Assembly (NCBI RefSeq): GCF_000973725.1 | Contig: NZ_CP009621.1 | Coordinates: 4,581,001 to 4,645,000 of the forward strand | DNA from: Pontibacter korlensis | GTDB taxonomy: Bacteria; Bacteroidota; Bacteroidia; Cytophagales; Hymenobacteraceae | DNA: 64,000 nt | Direction: 5' to 3' | Shown: positions 8,455 through 16,710 of the stretch, in pieces | How the letters are laid out: each line of letters begins with the position of its first letter | Numbering within the stretch: position 1 is the stretch's first letter | Notes under the pieces: model-generated | Told to the model about the DNA's origin: nothing | Database searches by the model: none | What the model saw: the letters and a program-made list of their open reading frames with translations, nothing else | Made by a program: the position numbers and the translations under genes

Positions 8455-9464
8455 TATGCACTTCGGACACTAAAGCTGTGCATCTTTGTTGTACGCTCCC
8501 CATAAGTAGGCTGATTAGACCCTTTACGGGAGCCAACACGTCTTAAATTCACCTTTTATCTTCTAGCGCTACGTGCTCCCACTCTCTTGACCTCATACCT
8601 CCTTCGAGTGCCTGGAGATACGTGTTAGAAGTAAAGCTGCTATACTGTATCACCAACTCATCTCATAAATCAAAATACTGGTTTGATTTGTGAGACGGCA
8701 ATTCGGGACTTACTACACATAAATTTTGCATACTGCTTGTAAGTATCGCTAAAACGGCCGTTTCTTGATACAAGGAAAAGCGGTGGCGGCGGTTTGGTCC
8801 TTGTTTGCTCTACAGGTGTCTATGGTTTGGAATAGGCCAGCAGCCGGGAGCAACCCAAAGCAACCGTGGGCAACCAAGGGTAATATTTTAGCTGATCTAC
8901 AAAACCTGTATCGGGGAAAATACGACTGGCACAGCTGGTTTGTACCGCTGTCCCAGCGTCCTGTCTTAGCGGCAGACGACGGCTGCTGCCTTAAAACTGC
9001 ACTCCGCCTTAAACCCATCTCTAATCTACACAAAAGCAGTTATAGGAGAAGCCGCCTTTCCAGCTTCCTGGAAGGGGTACCGCTTTTGGTACTATAGCAG
9101 GAGCAGCAACACTTAGTAGGTTGCTTTCTATTGCTCCGGATAGATAGTATTTGGTTTCTCCAGTTAGCTTATCTGACCAACGGTAGCTGGATAAACGTTA
9201 TAATCCCTATGTCTCAAAAAGAGAAAATTATAGAATTTCTCTTACCTTTACTGTCGCTATAATTAAGTTATATGTACAAATTATTCTCTTCAAATACTCC
9301 CCCCCCCGGTAGCCTAAAGGCTGAATAACCGGATTTTATCATTACTGCATTCTCACTCTTCAGTGAGGACATGTCTTCGTGCATCTTAATGTAATCATTC
9401 AGGGTTATTTAGCCTCATACATCGGTATTTGGTTAAATCTTATATTTCAATTAACAATCCTGAA
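8455..9464 (+). other. Non-coding stretch, first island sequence after the tRNA
   Basis: About 1 kb without a convincing gene; the open frames at 8749-9097 on both strands resemble nothing. It contains a hairpin at 8661-8695 (TCTCATAAATCAAA/TTTGATTTGTGAGA). Part of its right arm recurs at 57802-57818. The stretch near 8900 (AACCTGTATCGGGGAAAAT) resembles one near 17741 beside the RHS modules. A run of nine C lies at 9299-9307. The base composition differs from the genes on either side; this looks like decayed island DNA. Confidence 0.5.
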
Positions 9465-10376
9465 GTGAAAAATCTTAAATATACAGTAATGGTTCTCATA
9501 GGGGGAGCTATGTACGGAACGATGTCTTCGGTCGTCAAATTGTTCCATTTGCGGGGATACAATGCTGCCGAGCTATCCTTCTCCCAGGCTCTTCTGGCAG
9601 CAATCTTTCTTGGGATGTGTCTATTGTTGTCCCGAGGAAAAGAAAGCTTAGGGCTCTCACGCAATGAACTTATGCCGCTCTTGGTGACAGGCGGTGCGAT
9701 AGGGCTTACTAACTTCCTGTATTACCAATCTGTCAGCTACATTTCCGCCTCCCTGGCTATCGTGCTGCTAATGCAATTCACCTGGTTCAGCATTCTGCTG
9801 GAGTGGGCAGTTTTTCGCAAGAGGCCAAGCGTACTGGAACTCCTAACTGTTTTCTTCATCCTTGTAGGTACTGTGATGGCAGGAAACCTTTTCGATGCAG
9901 AAATATCATCGTTCTCCTGGACAGGAGTCATGTTGGCTCTTGGTTCATCTTTCACCTACGCCGTTTATATCGTAGCAAACAGCAGGGTTGGCAAAAATGT
10001 GGACTGGCTGCCTAAGAGCACGCTGATTATGGCGGGTTCCGCTTTGGCCATTTTTACCGTAAATGCGGAAACCATTATCACTGATAACCATTTCGGGTAT
10101 GAGTTCCTGCTCATAGCGGTGTTTCTCGCTGTAGTGGGCACTACCATTCCGACAGCGCTTTTCGCAGCCGGTATACCAAAGATAGGTGCTGGCATCAGCT
10201 CCATACTGATGACCGTTGAGCTTCCCGTTGCCGTCTTGTGCGCAAGCATCGTCCTTAAGGAGCACACAAGCCCTGTGCAGCTGGCAGGCATCCTGATCAT
10301 GCTGGCAGCGATCGCAGCGATGAACTACTACAAATCATTGAAAACCAGAAAAGCAAAACAAGTATGTTCTATATAA
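9465..10376 (+). CDS. EamA-family (DMT) transporter
   Basis: About 303 residues with ten hydrophobic segments in two EamA repeats (for example MVLIGGAMYGTMSSVVKLF at the start and VAVLCASIVLKEHTSPVQLA in the second repeat). Inner-membrane metabolite exporter of the drug/metabolite transporter superfamily; substrate unknown. I prefer the GTG at 9465 (VKNLKYTVMVLIGG) over a TTG at 9429; an ATG at 9489 is also possible. The 3' end overlaps the next gene by 13 bp, so the two are translationally coupled. Pairing with a tRNA-editing deacylase hints at export of an amino acid or analogue, but that is inference. Confidence 0.88.
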   Translation: MKNLKYTVMVLIGGAMYGTMSSVVKLFHLRGYNAAELSFSQALLAAIFLGMCLLLSRGKESLGLSRNELMPLLVTGGAIGLTNFLYYQSVSYISASLAIVLLMQFTWFSILLEWAVFRKRPSVLELLTVFFILVGTVMAGNLFDAEISSFSWTGVMLALGSSFTYAVYIVANSRVGKNVDWLPKSTLIMAGSALAIFTVNAETIITDNHFGYEFLLIAVFLAVVGTTIPTALFAAGIPKIGAGISSILMTVELPVAVLCASIVLKEHTSPVQLAGILIMLAAIAAMNYYKSLKTRKAKQVCSI

Positions 10377-10903
10377 GCGAGGTGAAAAACACTGCTCCGG
10401 CTGAGTTTAAAACGGAGCTGCAGCAAATGGTCTATGCCACCCTGCAAAAAATCGGTGTACCCTTTGAACGCGTTGACACTGACGAGGCGATTTCGATGGA
10501 GGACTGTGTTCTCATCAATGAAAAGCTGGATATGCAAATGGTGAAGACCCTTTTCCTTTGCAATCGGCAGCAAACAGATTTTTATGTTTTTGTCACTACC
10601 GCAGATAAACCCTTCAGGGCAAAGGAGCTAAGTGCCGCCTTGAATATTCCGCGTCTGTCGTTTGCCCCTGTGGACTTACTCGAAAAGATGCTTGGGACAA
10701 AAGTGGGAGCGGCTACCATCTTCAGCGTTATGTTGGACACAAGCAATGCTGTACAGGTACTGCTCGATAAAGACGTCGTATCAGCGGAGTATTATGGCTG
10801 CAGCGATGGCACAACAGAAGGTTATATGAAGATTAAGGCCGAATATATAACCAATGATTTCCTTCAGTATGCTAAGCACAAACCGATAGTTGTTGAGGTA
10901 TAA
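10364..10903 (+). CDS. YbaK/ProX-type aminoacyl-tRNA deacylase (PrdX-like)
   Basis: 179 residues with the YbaK/prolyl-tRNA-synthetase-associated fold: VKTLFLCNRQQTDFYVFV carries the conserved Lys of the active site, followed by LGTKVGAATIFSVMLDTSNA and VQVLLDKDV, the usual substrate-pocket and closing strands. Free-standing members hydrolyse mischarged tRNAs (for example Ala-tRNA-Pro). The start ATG lies inside the end of the EamA gene. The C-terminal 30 residues (GTTEGYMKIKAEYITNDF) are also family-like. Function is by family resemblance; the exact mischarged substrate cannot be read from sequence. Confidence 0.85.
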   Translation: MFYISEVKNTAPAEFKTELQQMVYATLQKIGVPFERVDTDEAISMEDCVLINEKLDMQMVKTLFLCNRQQTDFYVFVTTADKPFRAKELSAALNIPRLSFAPVDLLEKMLGTKVGAATIFSVMLDTSNAVQVLLDKDVVSAEYYGCSDGTTEGYMKIKAEYITNDFLQYAKHKPIVVEV

Positions 10904-10918
10904 TTTGTCTTTTGATAG

Positions 10919-10959
10919 GCACCAACAGAAAACTAGTTGTTCTTTCTGTTGGTGCTTTT
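10919..10959 (+). terminator. Terminator of the EamA-ProX operon
   Basis: Stem GCACCAACAGAAA/TTTCTGTTGGTGC followed by TTTT. The IS3-type element begins immediately in this T-run. Confidence 0.85.
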
Positions 10960-11025
10960 GTAAGTACCCCTAAAATCGAGACAGTTTAAAAGTAGACAAA
11001 AAGGTTATACATTTAAACTGCAAAG

Positions 11026-11418
11026 ATGAAGAAGACACAATTCACCGAGAGCCAGATCATTAAGGCACTCAAGGAGCATGAGGGTGGACGGAAGGCCGAG
11101 GACATCTGCCGGGAGCTCAATGTCAGCCGAGCCACCTTTTACCGGTGGAAGAGCCAGTACGGGGGCATGGACATCTCGGAAGTGAAGCGGCTAAAGGAAC
11201 TGGAAGAGGAAAATGCCCGGCTCAAAAAGATGTTTGCCGACCTGAGCATCAGCCACGAGATCCTTAAGGAGGTCATCACAAAAAAAGGCTGTCAGCCACG
11301 GGCAGCAAAGGCAGCTGACCGAGGAGATCATCTCGGATTATGGCCTGAGTGTTGCCAGGGCCTGCCAGCTGACTGGCCTTGCCCGCTCTCAGTTTTACTA
11401 CAGGAGCCGAAAAGATGA
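11026..11418 (+). CDS. IS3-family transposase OrfA
   Basis: HTH_Tnp_1-type DNA-binding protein: KKTQFTESQIIKALKEHEG, then ICRELNVSRATFYRWKSQYG and the leucine-zipper-like helix KRLKELEEENARLKKMFADL. The genuine OrfA part ends near the A-run at 11280-11286. The remaining residues of this frame (GCQPRAAKAAD onward) are probably not native. OrfB continues in the +1 frame, whereas IS3 elements normally use a -1 shift, so the A-run may have lost one base. Confidence 0.85.
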   Translation: MKKTQFTESQIIKALKEHEGGRKAEDICRELNVSRATFYRWKSQYGGMDISEVKRLKELEEENARLKKMFADLSISHEILKEVITKKGCQPRAAKAADRGDHLGLWPECCQGLPADWPCPLSVLLQEPKR

Positions 11419-12175
11419 CACCGAAGTGATAGCCGCCCTGCAGGAGCTGGCCGATGCCCATCCCACTTATGGCTTCCGCAAGCTGCTGGCCTACCTGAAG
11501 CGGGCTGGCAAGACGTGGAACCACAAGCGGGTGTATAGGGTCTACAGGCTGCTCAGGCTCAATAAGAAGAGAAGGGGCAAGCGAAGGCTGCCGGCACGGG
11601 TGAAACAGCCCTTAGTGCAGCAAAGCCAGCTCAACAGCAGCTGGAGCATGGACTTTATGAGTGACAGCCTGGCCTCGGGCAACAGGTTCAGGACCTTGAA
11701 CGTGATAGACGACTGCAACCGAGAAGCACTGGCCATAGAGGTGGCCACTTCCATTTCCTCCAAAAGAGTGATCCGGACGCTGGAGCAACTCATCGACTGG
11801 CGGGGAAAACCGGTAGCCATCCGGGTGGACAACGGACCAGAGTTCACCAGCGCTGATTTTACCGGTTGGTGCAGGGAGAAGGAGATCCATGTGCAGTATA
11901 TCCAGCCCGGCAAGCCGATGCAGAATGGCTATATTGAGCGCTTCAACGGCAGCTACCGCAGGGAGGTACTCGATGCTTACCTGTTCCTCGAGCTGGAGGA
12001 GGTCAGGGAGCTGACCGAGCAATGGGTGGAGGAGTACAACACCAGAAGGCCGCACGAGGCGCTGGGCAACCCGACACCGAGCGAGTGGCCACTCAGGAAC
12101 AGAAGTGGAAATATGGAAAACTCCACCTCTGCCTCAGTGCCTACCCCAGAAGTTTACCACATTACCACTCCATAG
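11285..12175 (+). CDS. IS3-family transposase OrfB (integrase core)
   Basis: The frame is open from the A-run (AVSHGQQRQLTEEIISDYG) with first ATG-type start at 11426. It has an HTH_21 region (AHPTYGFRKLLAYLKRAG) and an rve integrase core: WSMDFMSDSL (first Asp), RVDNGPEFTS (second Asp), and NGYIERFNGSYRREVLDAY (Glu), a complete DDE triad. The C-terminus EYNTRRPHEALGNPTPSEW is typical. Production as an OrfAB fusion would need a frame change of +1 relative to orfA at the A7 tract. Confidence 0.87.
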   Translation, partial: KAVSHGQQRQLTEEIISDYGLSVARACQLTGLARSQFYYRSRKDDTEVIAALQELADAHPTYGFRKLLAYLKRAGKTWNHKRVYRVYRLLRLNKKRRGKRRLPARVKQPLVQQSQLNSSWSMDFMSDSLASGNRFRTLNVIDDCNREALAIEVATSISSKRVIRTLEQLIDWRGKPVAIRVDNGPEFTSADFTGWCREKEIHVQYIQPGKPMQNGYIERFNGSYRREVLDAYLFLELEEVRELTEQWVEEYNTRRPHEALGNPTPSEWPLRNRSGNMENSTSASVPTPEVYHITTP

Positions 12176-12273
12176 TGGTGGTAGTAAGGAGTGAGAAATG
12201 TCTCGTTTAGACTGTCCGAAAAATGGGGTACTTACACTTACAAATCCTTATCTTTATATATAGCCCTTCCCCA

Positions 12274-13146
12274 ATGACACAGAAAGAAAAACTAGACCTC
12301 ATCATGAGGCGGCTCTTTGAGCTACGGGACGATAAATACTCTCACACCCTAACCTCCATCATGAAGGAACTCGATATCTACGAAACTGATTCGGACATGC
12401 GCCGCCTGGCCACACGACTGGAGGATGAGCTTCTTGCTAAAGGGACGTGGGTAAGAGAAGGGGTTTATATTAAAATCACTACTCACGGCATCGACTATTA
12501 CGAACAAAACCTATCGCGCGGCATGAAGCAATCCGAGAAGCTGGATAGAGTGCTGCGCTGGCTCTATGACCGTCGTGACCAGGAAGGGCTGGTTGGAAAC
12601 CTGGAGCCGATCATGCAAGAGCTGGGCATTTACCAGGGTAGAGAGGAGGCCGAGCGCATAGCAAATGAACTTACCCGGCTTGACCTTGCAACTATCTTCC
12701 CGGTATCAGACGGAGCGGGTATTGTACGGGGAATCACGCCCAAAGGGATTAGCTACTGCGAGGGTGAAACCTTCTCTCAACCTAGCCAACCTGACGCCTC
12801 AGTGCAGTACGTTTTTAACGGTAATTTCCATGCAAACAATGCTGTGTTAGGGAATGGCAATTCACACATCCAACAGTCAAGCTCCACCTCGACCAAAGAA
12901 GCCGAAGACCTGATTAAGGCGGTAAGAGAAGAGCTCCAGAAGAGCACAGAACTGAGCGAGGAGGAGAGAGAGTCATCCCTGGAGTGCGTTGACGATATTG
13001 AGGATAGCGTTAAGGCAAAGAAGACGGTCCGTAAGTACCAGTGGAGTACACTGCTTAATAATACATCCAAGGCCTTCGACATTTACTCAAAGGTAGAAAA
13101 GCTGTGGCAAGCGGTTGAAGCCGCTTCACAAACACCGACACCATGA
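12274..13146 (+). CDS. Tandem winged-helix protein of unknown function
   Basis: 290 residues from ATG 12274; an upstream in-frame start at 12223 lies inside the IS end and is unlikely. Two diverged repeats of about 75 residues, starting QKEKLDLIMRRLFELRD and QSEKLDRVLRWLYDRRD, each run helix-helix-wing and end ITTHGIDYYE or ITPKGISYCE, which looks like two winged-helix domains. A low-complexity Asn/Gly linker (FNGNFHANNAVLGNGNSH) follows, then a charged helical region (ELSEEERESSLECVDDIED) and a C-terminal amphipathic stretch. The stop overlaps the recombinase start as ATGA. I do not recognise the family. Linkers of this Asn/Gly type occur in bacterial conflict proteins, which is a hint only. 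Confidence 0.75.
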   Translation: MTQKEKLDLIMRRLFELRDDKYSHTLTSIMKELDIYETDSDMRRLATRLEDELLAKGTWVREGVYIKITTHGIDYYEQNLSRGMKQSEKLDRVLRWLYDRRDQEGLVGNLEPIMQELGIYQGREEAERIANELTRLDLATIFPVSDGAGIVRGITPKGISYCEGETFSQPSQPDASVQYVFNGNFHANNAVLGNGNSHIQQSSSTSTKEAEDLIKAVREELQKSTELSEEERESSLECVDDIEDSVKAKKTVRKYQWSTLLNNTSKAFDIYSKVEKLWQAVEAASQTPTP

Positions 13147-13805
13147 AACAGTACATTGCTTATTTCCGGGTATCAACCAAAAAGCAGGGCGAGAGCGGAC
13201 TAGGCATGGAAGCCCAGCAGCACGCGGTGCGCTCCTTTCTCAAACCAGGTGATGTGATAGTCGAGGAGTACGTGGAAGTGGAGAGTGGCAAGCGCAACAA
13301 CCGGGCACAGCTGCAGGCCGCCATCGACCACGCCAAAAGAATCAAAGGCACCTTGCTCATCGCCAAGCTCGACCGCCTGAGCCGCAACGCCGCCTTTATC
13401 TTTACGCTAAGGGACAGCGGGGTAAACTTCAAGTGCGCTGATATCCCTGAGGCCAACACGCTCACCATCGGCATCTTCGCGGTACTGGCCCAGCATGAGC
13501 GGGAGCTGATCAGTAAGCGTACCAAGGATGCGCTGGCTGTCAAGAAGGCGCAAGGGGCCAAGCTGGGCAACCCAGAGAACCTGACTGTACTGGCCCGTAA
13601 GAAAGGGGAATATATGCGCATTAGGAAGGCAGAGGAGAACGCTAACAACAGACGCGCCTCTGCCCTGATCCAGTCCTACCGGGTGCAAGGCATGCCATGG
13701 TCACAGATCGCCCGCAAGCTCAATGAGGCAGGTTTCAAAGCTAGTAGGGGAGGCGCATTCCAGGCAATACAGGTACAGCGCATTCACCAGCGTCTTACTG
13801 ATTAA
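13143..13805 (+). CDS. Serine recombinase (resolvase/invertase type)
   Basis: 220 residues: N-terminal resolvase domain IAYFRVSTKKQ with nucleophile Ser11, IAKLDRLSRNAAF (catalytic arginines) and VLAQHERELISKRTKDAL leading into helix E, then a C-terminal HTH (MPWSQIARKLNEAGFKAS). It is a small recombinase of the resolvase/invertase class rather than a large serine integrase. It overlaps the upstream gene by 4 bp (ATGA), so it is translationally coupled to the tandem-wHTH protein. A 50-bp hairpin lies 45 bp downstream and is a candidate crossover or regulatory site. Confidence 0.92.
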   Translation: MKQYIAYFRVSTKKQGESGLGMEAQQHAVRSFLKPGDVIVEEYVEVESGKRNNRAQLQAAIDHAKRIKGTLLIAKLDRLSRNAAFIFTLRDSGVNFKCADIPEANTLTIGIFAVLAQHERELISKRTKDALAVKKAQGAKLGNPENLTVLARKKGEYMRIRKAEENANNRRASALIQSYRVQGMPWSQIARKLNEAGFKASRGGAFQAIQVQRIHQRLTD

Positions 13806-13850
13806 TTCCATCCAAAAGGATTAAGCCCTCTCGCCCGGTGGAGTACGCCA

Positions 13851-13900
13851 GGGTGTTCACAGTGGATAACCCTTCCAGGGTTACCCCACAATGAACACCC
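13851..13900. repeat. Long imperfect hairpin downstream of the recombinase
   Basis: Nested complementary blocks: GGGTGTTCA/TGAACACCC, GTGG/CCAC and TAACCC/GGGTTA around a loop TTCCA, with short bulges. Longer than a usual terminator and lacks a T-run. Could be a recombination site, an RNA element or a terminator of the pair upstream. Confidence 0.7.
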
Positions 13901-13993
13901 ATAGTAGTGGTGGTAGAAGTGATTTGAAATTTGTTGTATCCTCTACTCCTAAACAGCTCTAAAATAGGGGATCCGAGTCTAGGATACTCTGTC

Positions 13994-14040
13994 AAAAAGC
14001 AGAAGCCCAAACCTAGACGGAAAGGGCATCTGCTTTTATA
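13994..14040. terminator. Hairpin terminator
   Basis: AAAAGCAGAAGCCC pairs with GGGCATCTGCTTTT around a 15-nt loop, between the recombinase gene and the convergent lipoprotein gene. A-rich and T-rich flanks on both sides suit bidirectional use. Confidence 0.65.
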
Positions 14041-14096
14041 CTAGAACGAAAACAGGGCTAAAAACCTGTAGCAGCGGAAGAATGCTTGGATTAGCG

Positions 14097-14654
14097 TTAT
14101 TCCTCATAATTGCAACTCAAACATGTCCAGATTACACCTTCAGGGGTTATATACTTTATTATACCATGTTTATAGTTCCAATAAATTACTTCTTGGTTAT
14201 CTGAATCTTTTTTACTTATAGTATTCCTAAACATGTATGTGCCATCCTGCATAACACTCATTAATTCAGAAGGGTTATCATTTCTGAATTTTTTACTAAA
14301 AAAGATATTATAGAAAATATAGAGAGATGTTGAATCAGGCTCATTCTTGTATAAGTGAATAAACGGCCTTGTGTTCATTTGTCCATTTGGAAGTTTTTTT
14401 CGTGCATAATATATCTTACCATTTAGCGGTGTGTACTTCCCGGAATGTGCAAGGGGGTTCCATTGAGCATGGCTAATAGTTTTATCTACAATGTACACTG
14501 TATCGAGATCGCCTTTACTTGATTGAAATATCAGCGTATCACCTTCCTTATATACATCAAGAAGCGACAGTTCAAACTTATTGAAATCAAGTTTTTTAGT
14601 GCATGACGTGAACAGCACAACGAGGAGCATTATAGATACTTGTAAGCTTTTCAT
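14097..14654 (-). CDS. Lipoprotein, candidate immunity protein of RHS module 1
   Basis: 185 residues with a lipoprotein signal (VSIMLLVVLFTSC, lipobox Cys near residue 18), so an exported, membrane-tethered protein. The body is beta-rich (DTLIFQSSKGDLDTVYIVDK) and unlike any family I know. Its start overlaps the stop of the RHS-tip gene as TAATG. In RHS and other polymorphic toxin loci the gene directly after the toxin tip encodes its immunity protein, so this is the natural candidate. A periplasmic lipoprotein suits an extracytoplasmic lipase-like toxin. Confidence 0.72.
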   Translation of the reverse strand: MKSLQVSIMLLVVLFTSCTKKLDFNKFELSLLDVYKEGDTLIFQSSKGDLDTVYIVDKTISHAQWNPLAHSGKYTPLNGKIYYARKKLPNGQMNTRPFIHLYKNEPDSTSLYIFYNIFFSKKFRNDNPSELMSVMQDGTYMFRNTISKKDSDNQEVIYWNYKHGIIKYITPEGVIWTCLSCNYEE

Positions 14655-15628
14655 TATTCTATCACATTAACATTTATCCCAAGACCTTTCCAGTATTCAA
14701 TGAAATTATTTAGCCAGGTTTCTGCCTCATGCCCCCCTAGAGCACTATTATAGTTATCTCTTTCCACTCCCCATTCGGCTCCTTCTATTTGAGAGTAATT
14801 TGATCGGCCAAACAAATAAGCTAACCAGCCTTTTGAAGAAACTTTATCGCTTCTTGTAGAAAATTGTCTCCCTTTTACACCTTGAGGATGTCTGAATCTA
14901 CCCGGCTGGTGTGGAGAAACGTAATCGACAAACTCAAGTAGCCCGCCGAATTTTTCATGTTTTGCCAATGTTGAGGCAATCCCGGCCGCAAATGCTGCAC
15001 CTTGGCTATGTCCCACGATTTTGATTGTTTCCCCATCTTTTAGTTCGATATTCCCTGCTTCTAAAGATTTTATTAAATTCTCTCCAGCTTCTATACCTGC
15101 TTCATATCTAGCATTAGCTGTAGATTTCGGAGTAAAGGACCCATCAATATACTGTGCGTTGTCATCGGTATATGCATTCATATAGGCGCCTGCTAAATTT
15201 TGCCAATAACCATCATTATCCGTAGATGAGAAACTTCTTCCTGAAGTAGTATTTAAACTCTCATGAAAAGAATGATTATTAGGTCTTGTACCATAGCTAT
15301 TGGGTACATGAGTGGGCATTTTAGTCGAAATCCATTGAGAAGGAACAAACCCATTAACAAAAATGAATAGCCTACCGTCAGTATCTATTGCATTAACAGG
15401 CGTATTTCCTGCATATTGGTATATAGTTAAAGAGAAGTAGTTTTCGGCCAGTGGGTCCACCACATGCCACCTGCCGATCTGGGCGTCGTACATCCTGGCC
15501 CCGTAGTCGTGCCAGTTCAGCCCTAGCTCTTGTTGCTTCTCCTTGCCGTTGTACTGGAACTTATGATCCGGCGATCCCTGCTTCTCAATACCCACAAGAT
15601 TCAGCCCCCAGGGGTCGTAGTACTCCAA
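14654..15628 (-). CDS. RHS-core tip with alpha/beta-hydrolase (lipase-like) C-terminal domain
   Basis: Starts inside the RHS-associated core (YYDPWGLNLVGIE, YNGKEKQQELGLNWHDYG, ARMYDAQIGRWHVVDPLAE), then a variable tip with IKIVGHSQGAAFAAGIAS, a GxSxG nucleophile elbow as in class-3 lipases, and later acidic and His residues (FVDYVSPHQPGRFRHP). The RHS repeats that normally form the cocoon are missing, so this is an orphan tip. The TTG at 15628 is probably not a native start: the homologous frame continues upstream (GRAHSCTLEYYDP). Silent until recombined onto a full RHS gene, or expressed as a cytoplasmic fragment. Confidence 0.85.
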   Translation of the reverse strand: MEYYDPWGLNLVGIEKQGSPDHKFQYNGKEKQQELGLNWHDYGARMYDAQIGRWHVVDPLAENYFSLTIYQYAGNTPVNAIDTDGRLFIFVNGFVPSQWISTKMPTHVPNSYGTRPNNHSFHESLNTTSGRSFSSTDNDGYWQNLAGAYMNAYTDDNAQYIDGSFTPKSTANARYEAGIEAGENLIKSLEAGNIELKDGETIKIVGHSQGAAFAAGIASTLAKHEKFGGLLEFVDYVSPHQPGRFRHPQGVKGRQFSTRSDKVSSKGWLAYLFGRSNYSQIEGAEWGVERDNYNSALGGHEAETWLNNFIEYWKGLGINVNVIE

Positions 15629-15790
15629 AGTGCAAGAATGCGCCCGGCCGGCGCACCCCCTGCTGTTAAATATAGCGGTTTTCTATTTGGAGGGGAAGTC
15701 GCTATTCTCGGGCCTTCGTTCTAAGGGCTGGGACAGTAGGAACGGTTTGATTTCGGTTTAAAATAGGGTTGATTTTAGTTTGGTCAAGCG
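15440..15790 (-). repeat. RHS-core and flank repeat, copy 1
   Basis: The segment coding for the RHS core (from the GRWHVVDP region) and about 170 bp 5' of it are closely related to 17340-17700. The shared flank includes TTAAATATAGC, TTTTCTATTTGGAGGG and the later GGTTTGATTTCGGTTT-like part. The two tips therefore share the same 5' sequence and differ only in toxin and immunity genes. Confidence 0.75.
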
Positions 15791-15843
15791 GTAGTGCAGG
15801 ACCATTTTATCCAGCAGCAACATGAAGGAGCACAAACTCTGCT

Positions 15844-16710
15844 TCACCTCACAAAAAGCTTCTTTGTGAAGAAACTACGACGCTCACGTCGGACGAAGGC
15901 TGTATCGCTTTTTACCAAGTCAATAAAGTCATCTACTCGTCCCCGCAACATATGGCGCCCCCTACTACTTGCAACAAAGGTATAGGTAGCTTTGAAGTCC
16001 TTACCAAGGATCGTATCCTGCTGACTCTTATCAACTAGCTTGTAAAATTCATCATATCCACCTACGAGCATCTGCATGTCCTTTTTAAGCACAGGTGTCT
16101 CAAGCGTGACAGTTACTTGGCAGGTATCACCCAGCTCAAGTGTATCGCAGTTGCTGCTTACGCTCAAGTAATAGCTGTTGTCCTTGATAATCTTCCCCCT
16201 TTCATCAAACCTGAGCACCTGACTTATTTCTTCCTTCCCATTCTGCTCGTAAATATTAACCACCTTGCTTTCCATTGACTCCAAGCTTCCATCTTCACGA
16301 TAAAATTTCCCCCAGCCAACCCTTTTGCCATCTTTGTAGGGAACCATCTTTTCTAACTTGCCATTAGGGTAATAACACCTTGAAACTCCGTTCAAGCGCC
16401 CTTCCTTAAAATTGACTTCGCCTTGTAAAGAACCATTCTCGTAGTAGTCGGAAAGGGATCCATGGTTTTTACCATGCTTATAGTAGCCTACTATTTTGGT
16501 TTTTCCGGTTGGGTAATACTCCACCCTCTTGCCGTGCCAAGCACCGTCAAGTACTTCGGTTTCGGCTTTCAACTGCCCGCTAGGATAATACTCACGCTGT
16601 ACGTAGCTCCTTTTTTCTGTGCAGGCAAAACAAAGCATAATCAAAACCAAAGAACACCTTGTAACACTCAAGTAAATGAAACCAGACGAATTACCTTTCT
16701 TTTTACTCAT
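15844..16710 (-). CDS. YwqK-like MORN-repeat lipoprotein, candidate immunity protein of RHS module 2
   Basis: 288 residues. Signal peptide with lipobox (SLVLIMLCFAC), then repeats of about 22 residues of the YxxGxLxxE type (REYYPSGQLKAETEV, VEYYPTGKTKIVGYY, SDYYENGSLQGEVNF, RCYYPNGKLEKMVPY), as in the YwqK 'toxin-antitoxin' family. The C-terminal third is beta-rich without repeats. It overlaps the end of the RHS tip at 16703 by 8 bp, so it is coupled to that gene. Immunity role is inferred from position; the family itself is poorly characterised. Confidence 0.78.
   Translation of the reverse strand: MSKKKGNSSGFIYLSVTRCSLVLIMLCFACTEKRSYVQREYYPSGQLKAETEVLDGAWHGKRVEYYPTGKTKIVGYYKHGKNHGSLSDYYENGSLQGEVNFKEGRLNGVSRCYYPNGKLEKMVPYKDGKRVGWGKFYREDGSLESMESKVVNIYEQNGKEEISQVLRFDERGKIIKDNSYYLSVSSNCDTLELGDTCQVTVTLETPVLKKDMQMLVGGYDEFYKLVDKSQQDTILGKDFKATYTFVASSRGRHMLRGRVDDFIDLVKSDTAFVRRERRSFFTKKLFVR

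Larger units (their letters stand above)
10959..12236 (+). mobile_element. IS3-family insertion sequence (IS407-like group)
   Basis: About 1278 bp bounded by inverted ends TGTAAGTACCCC and GGGGTACTTACA with canonical TG...CA tips, holding orfA and orfB. I could not find a clean target duplication. The right-end sequence GTAAGTACCCCATTTTTCGGAC recurs at 24142, at the edge of a second, deleted copy. Confidence 0.88.

Noticed and set aside
8749..9097. Overlapping open frames on both strands after the tRNA
   Set aside because: No recognisable domain, poor starts, and the stretch resembles non-coding flanks of the RHS modules.
12223..12273. Upstream start extending the tandem-wHTH protein by 17 residues
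   Set aside because: Falls inside the terminal repeat of the IS3 element; the ATG at 12274 gives a natural beginning.
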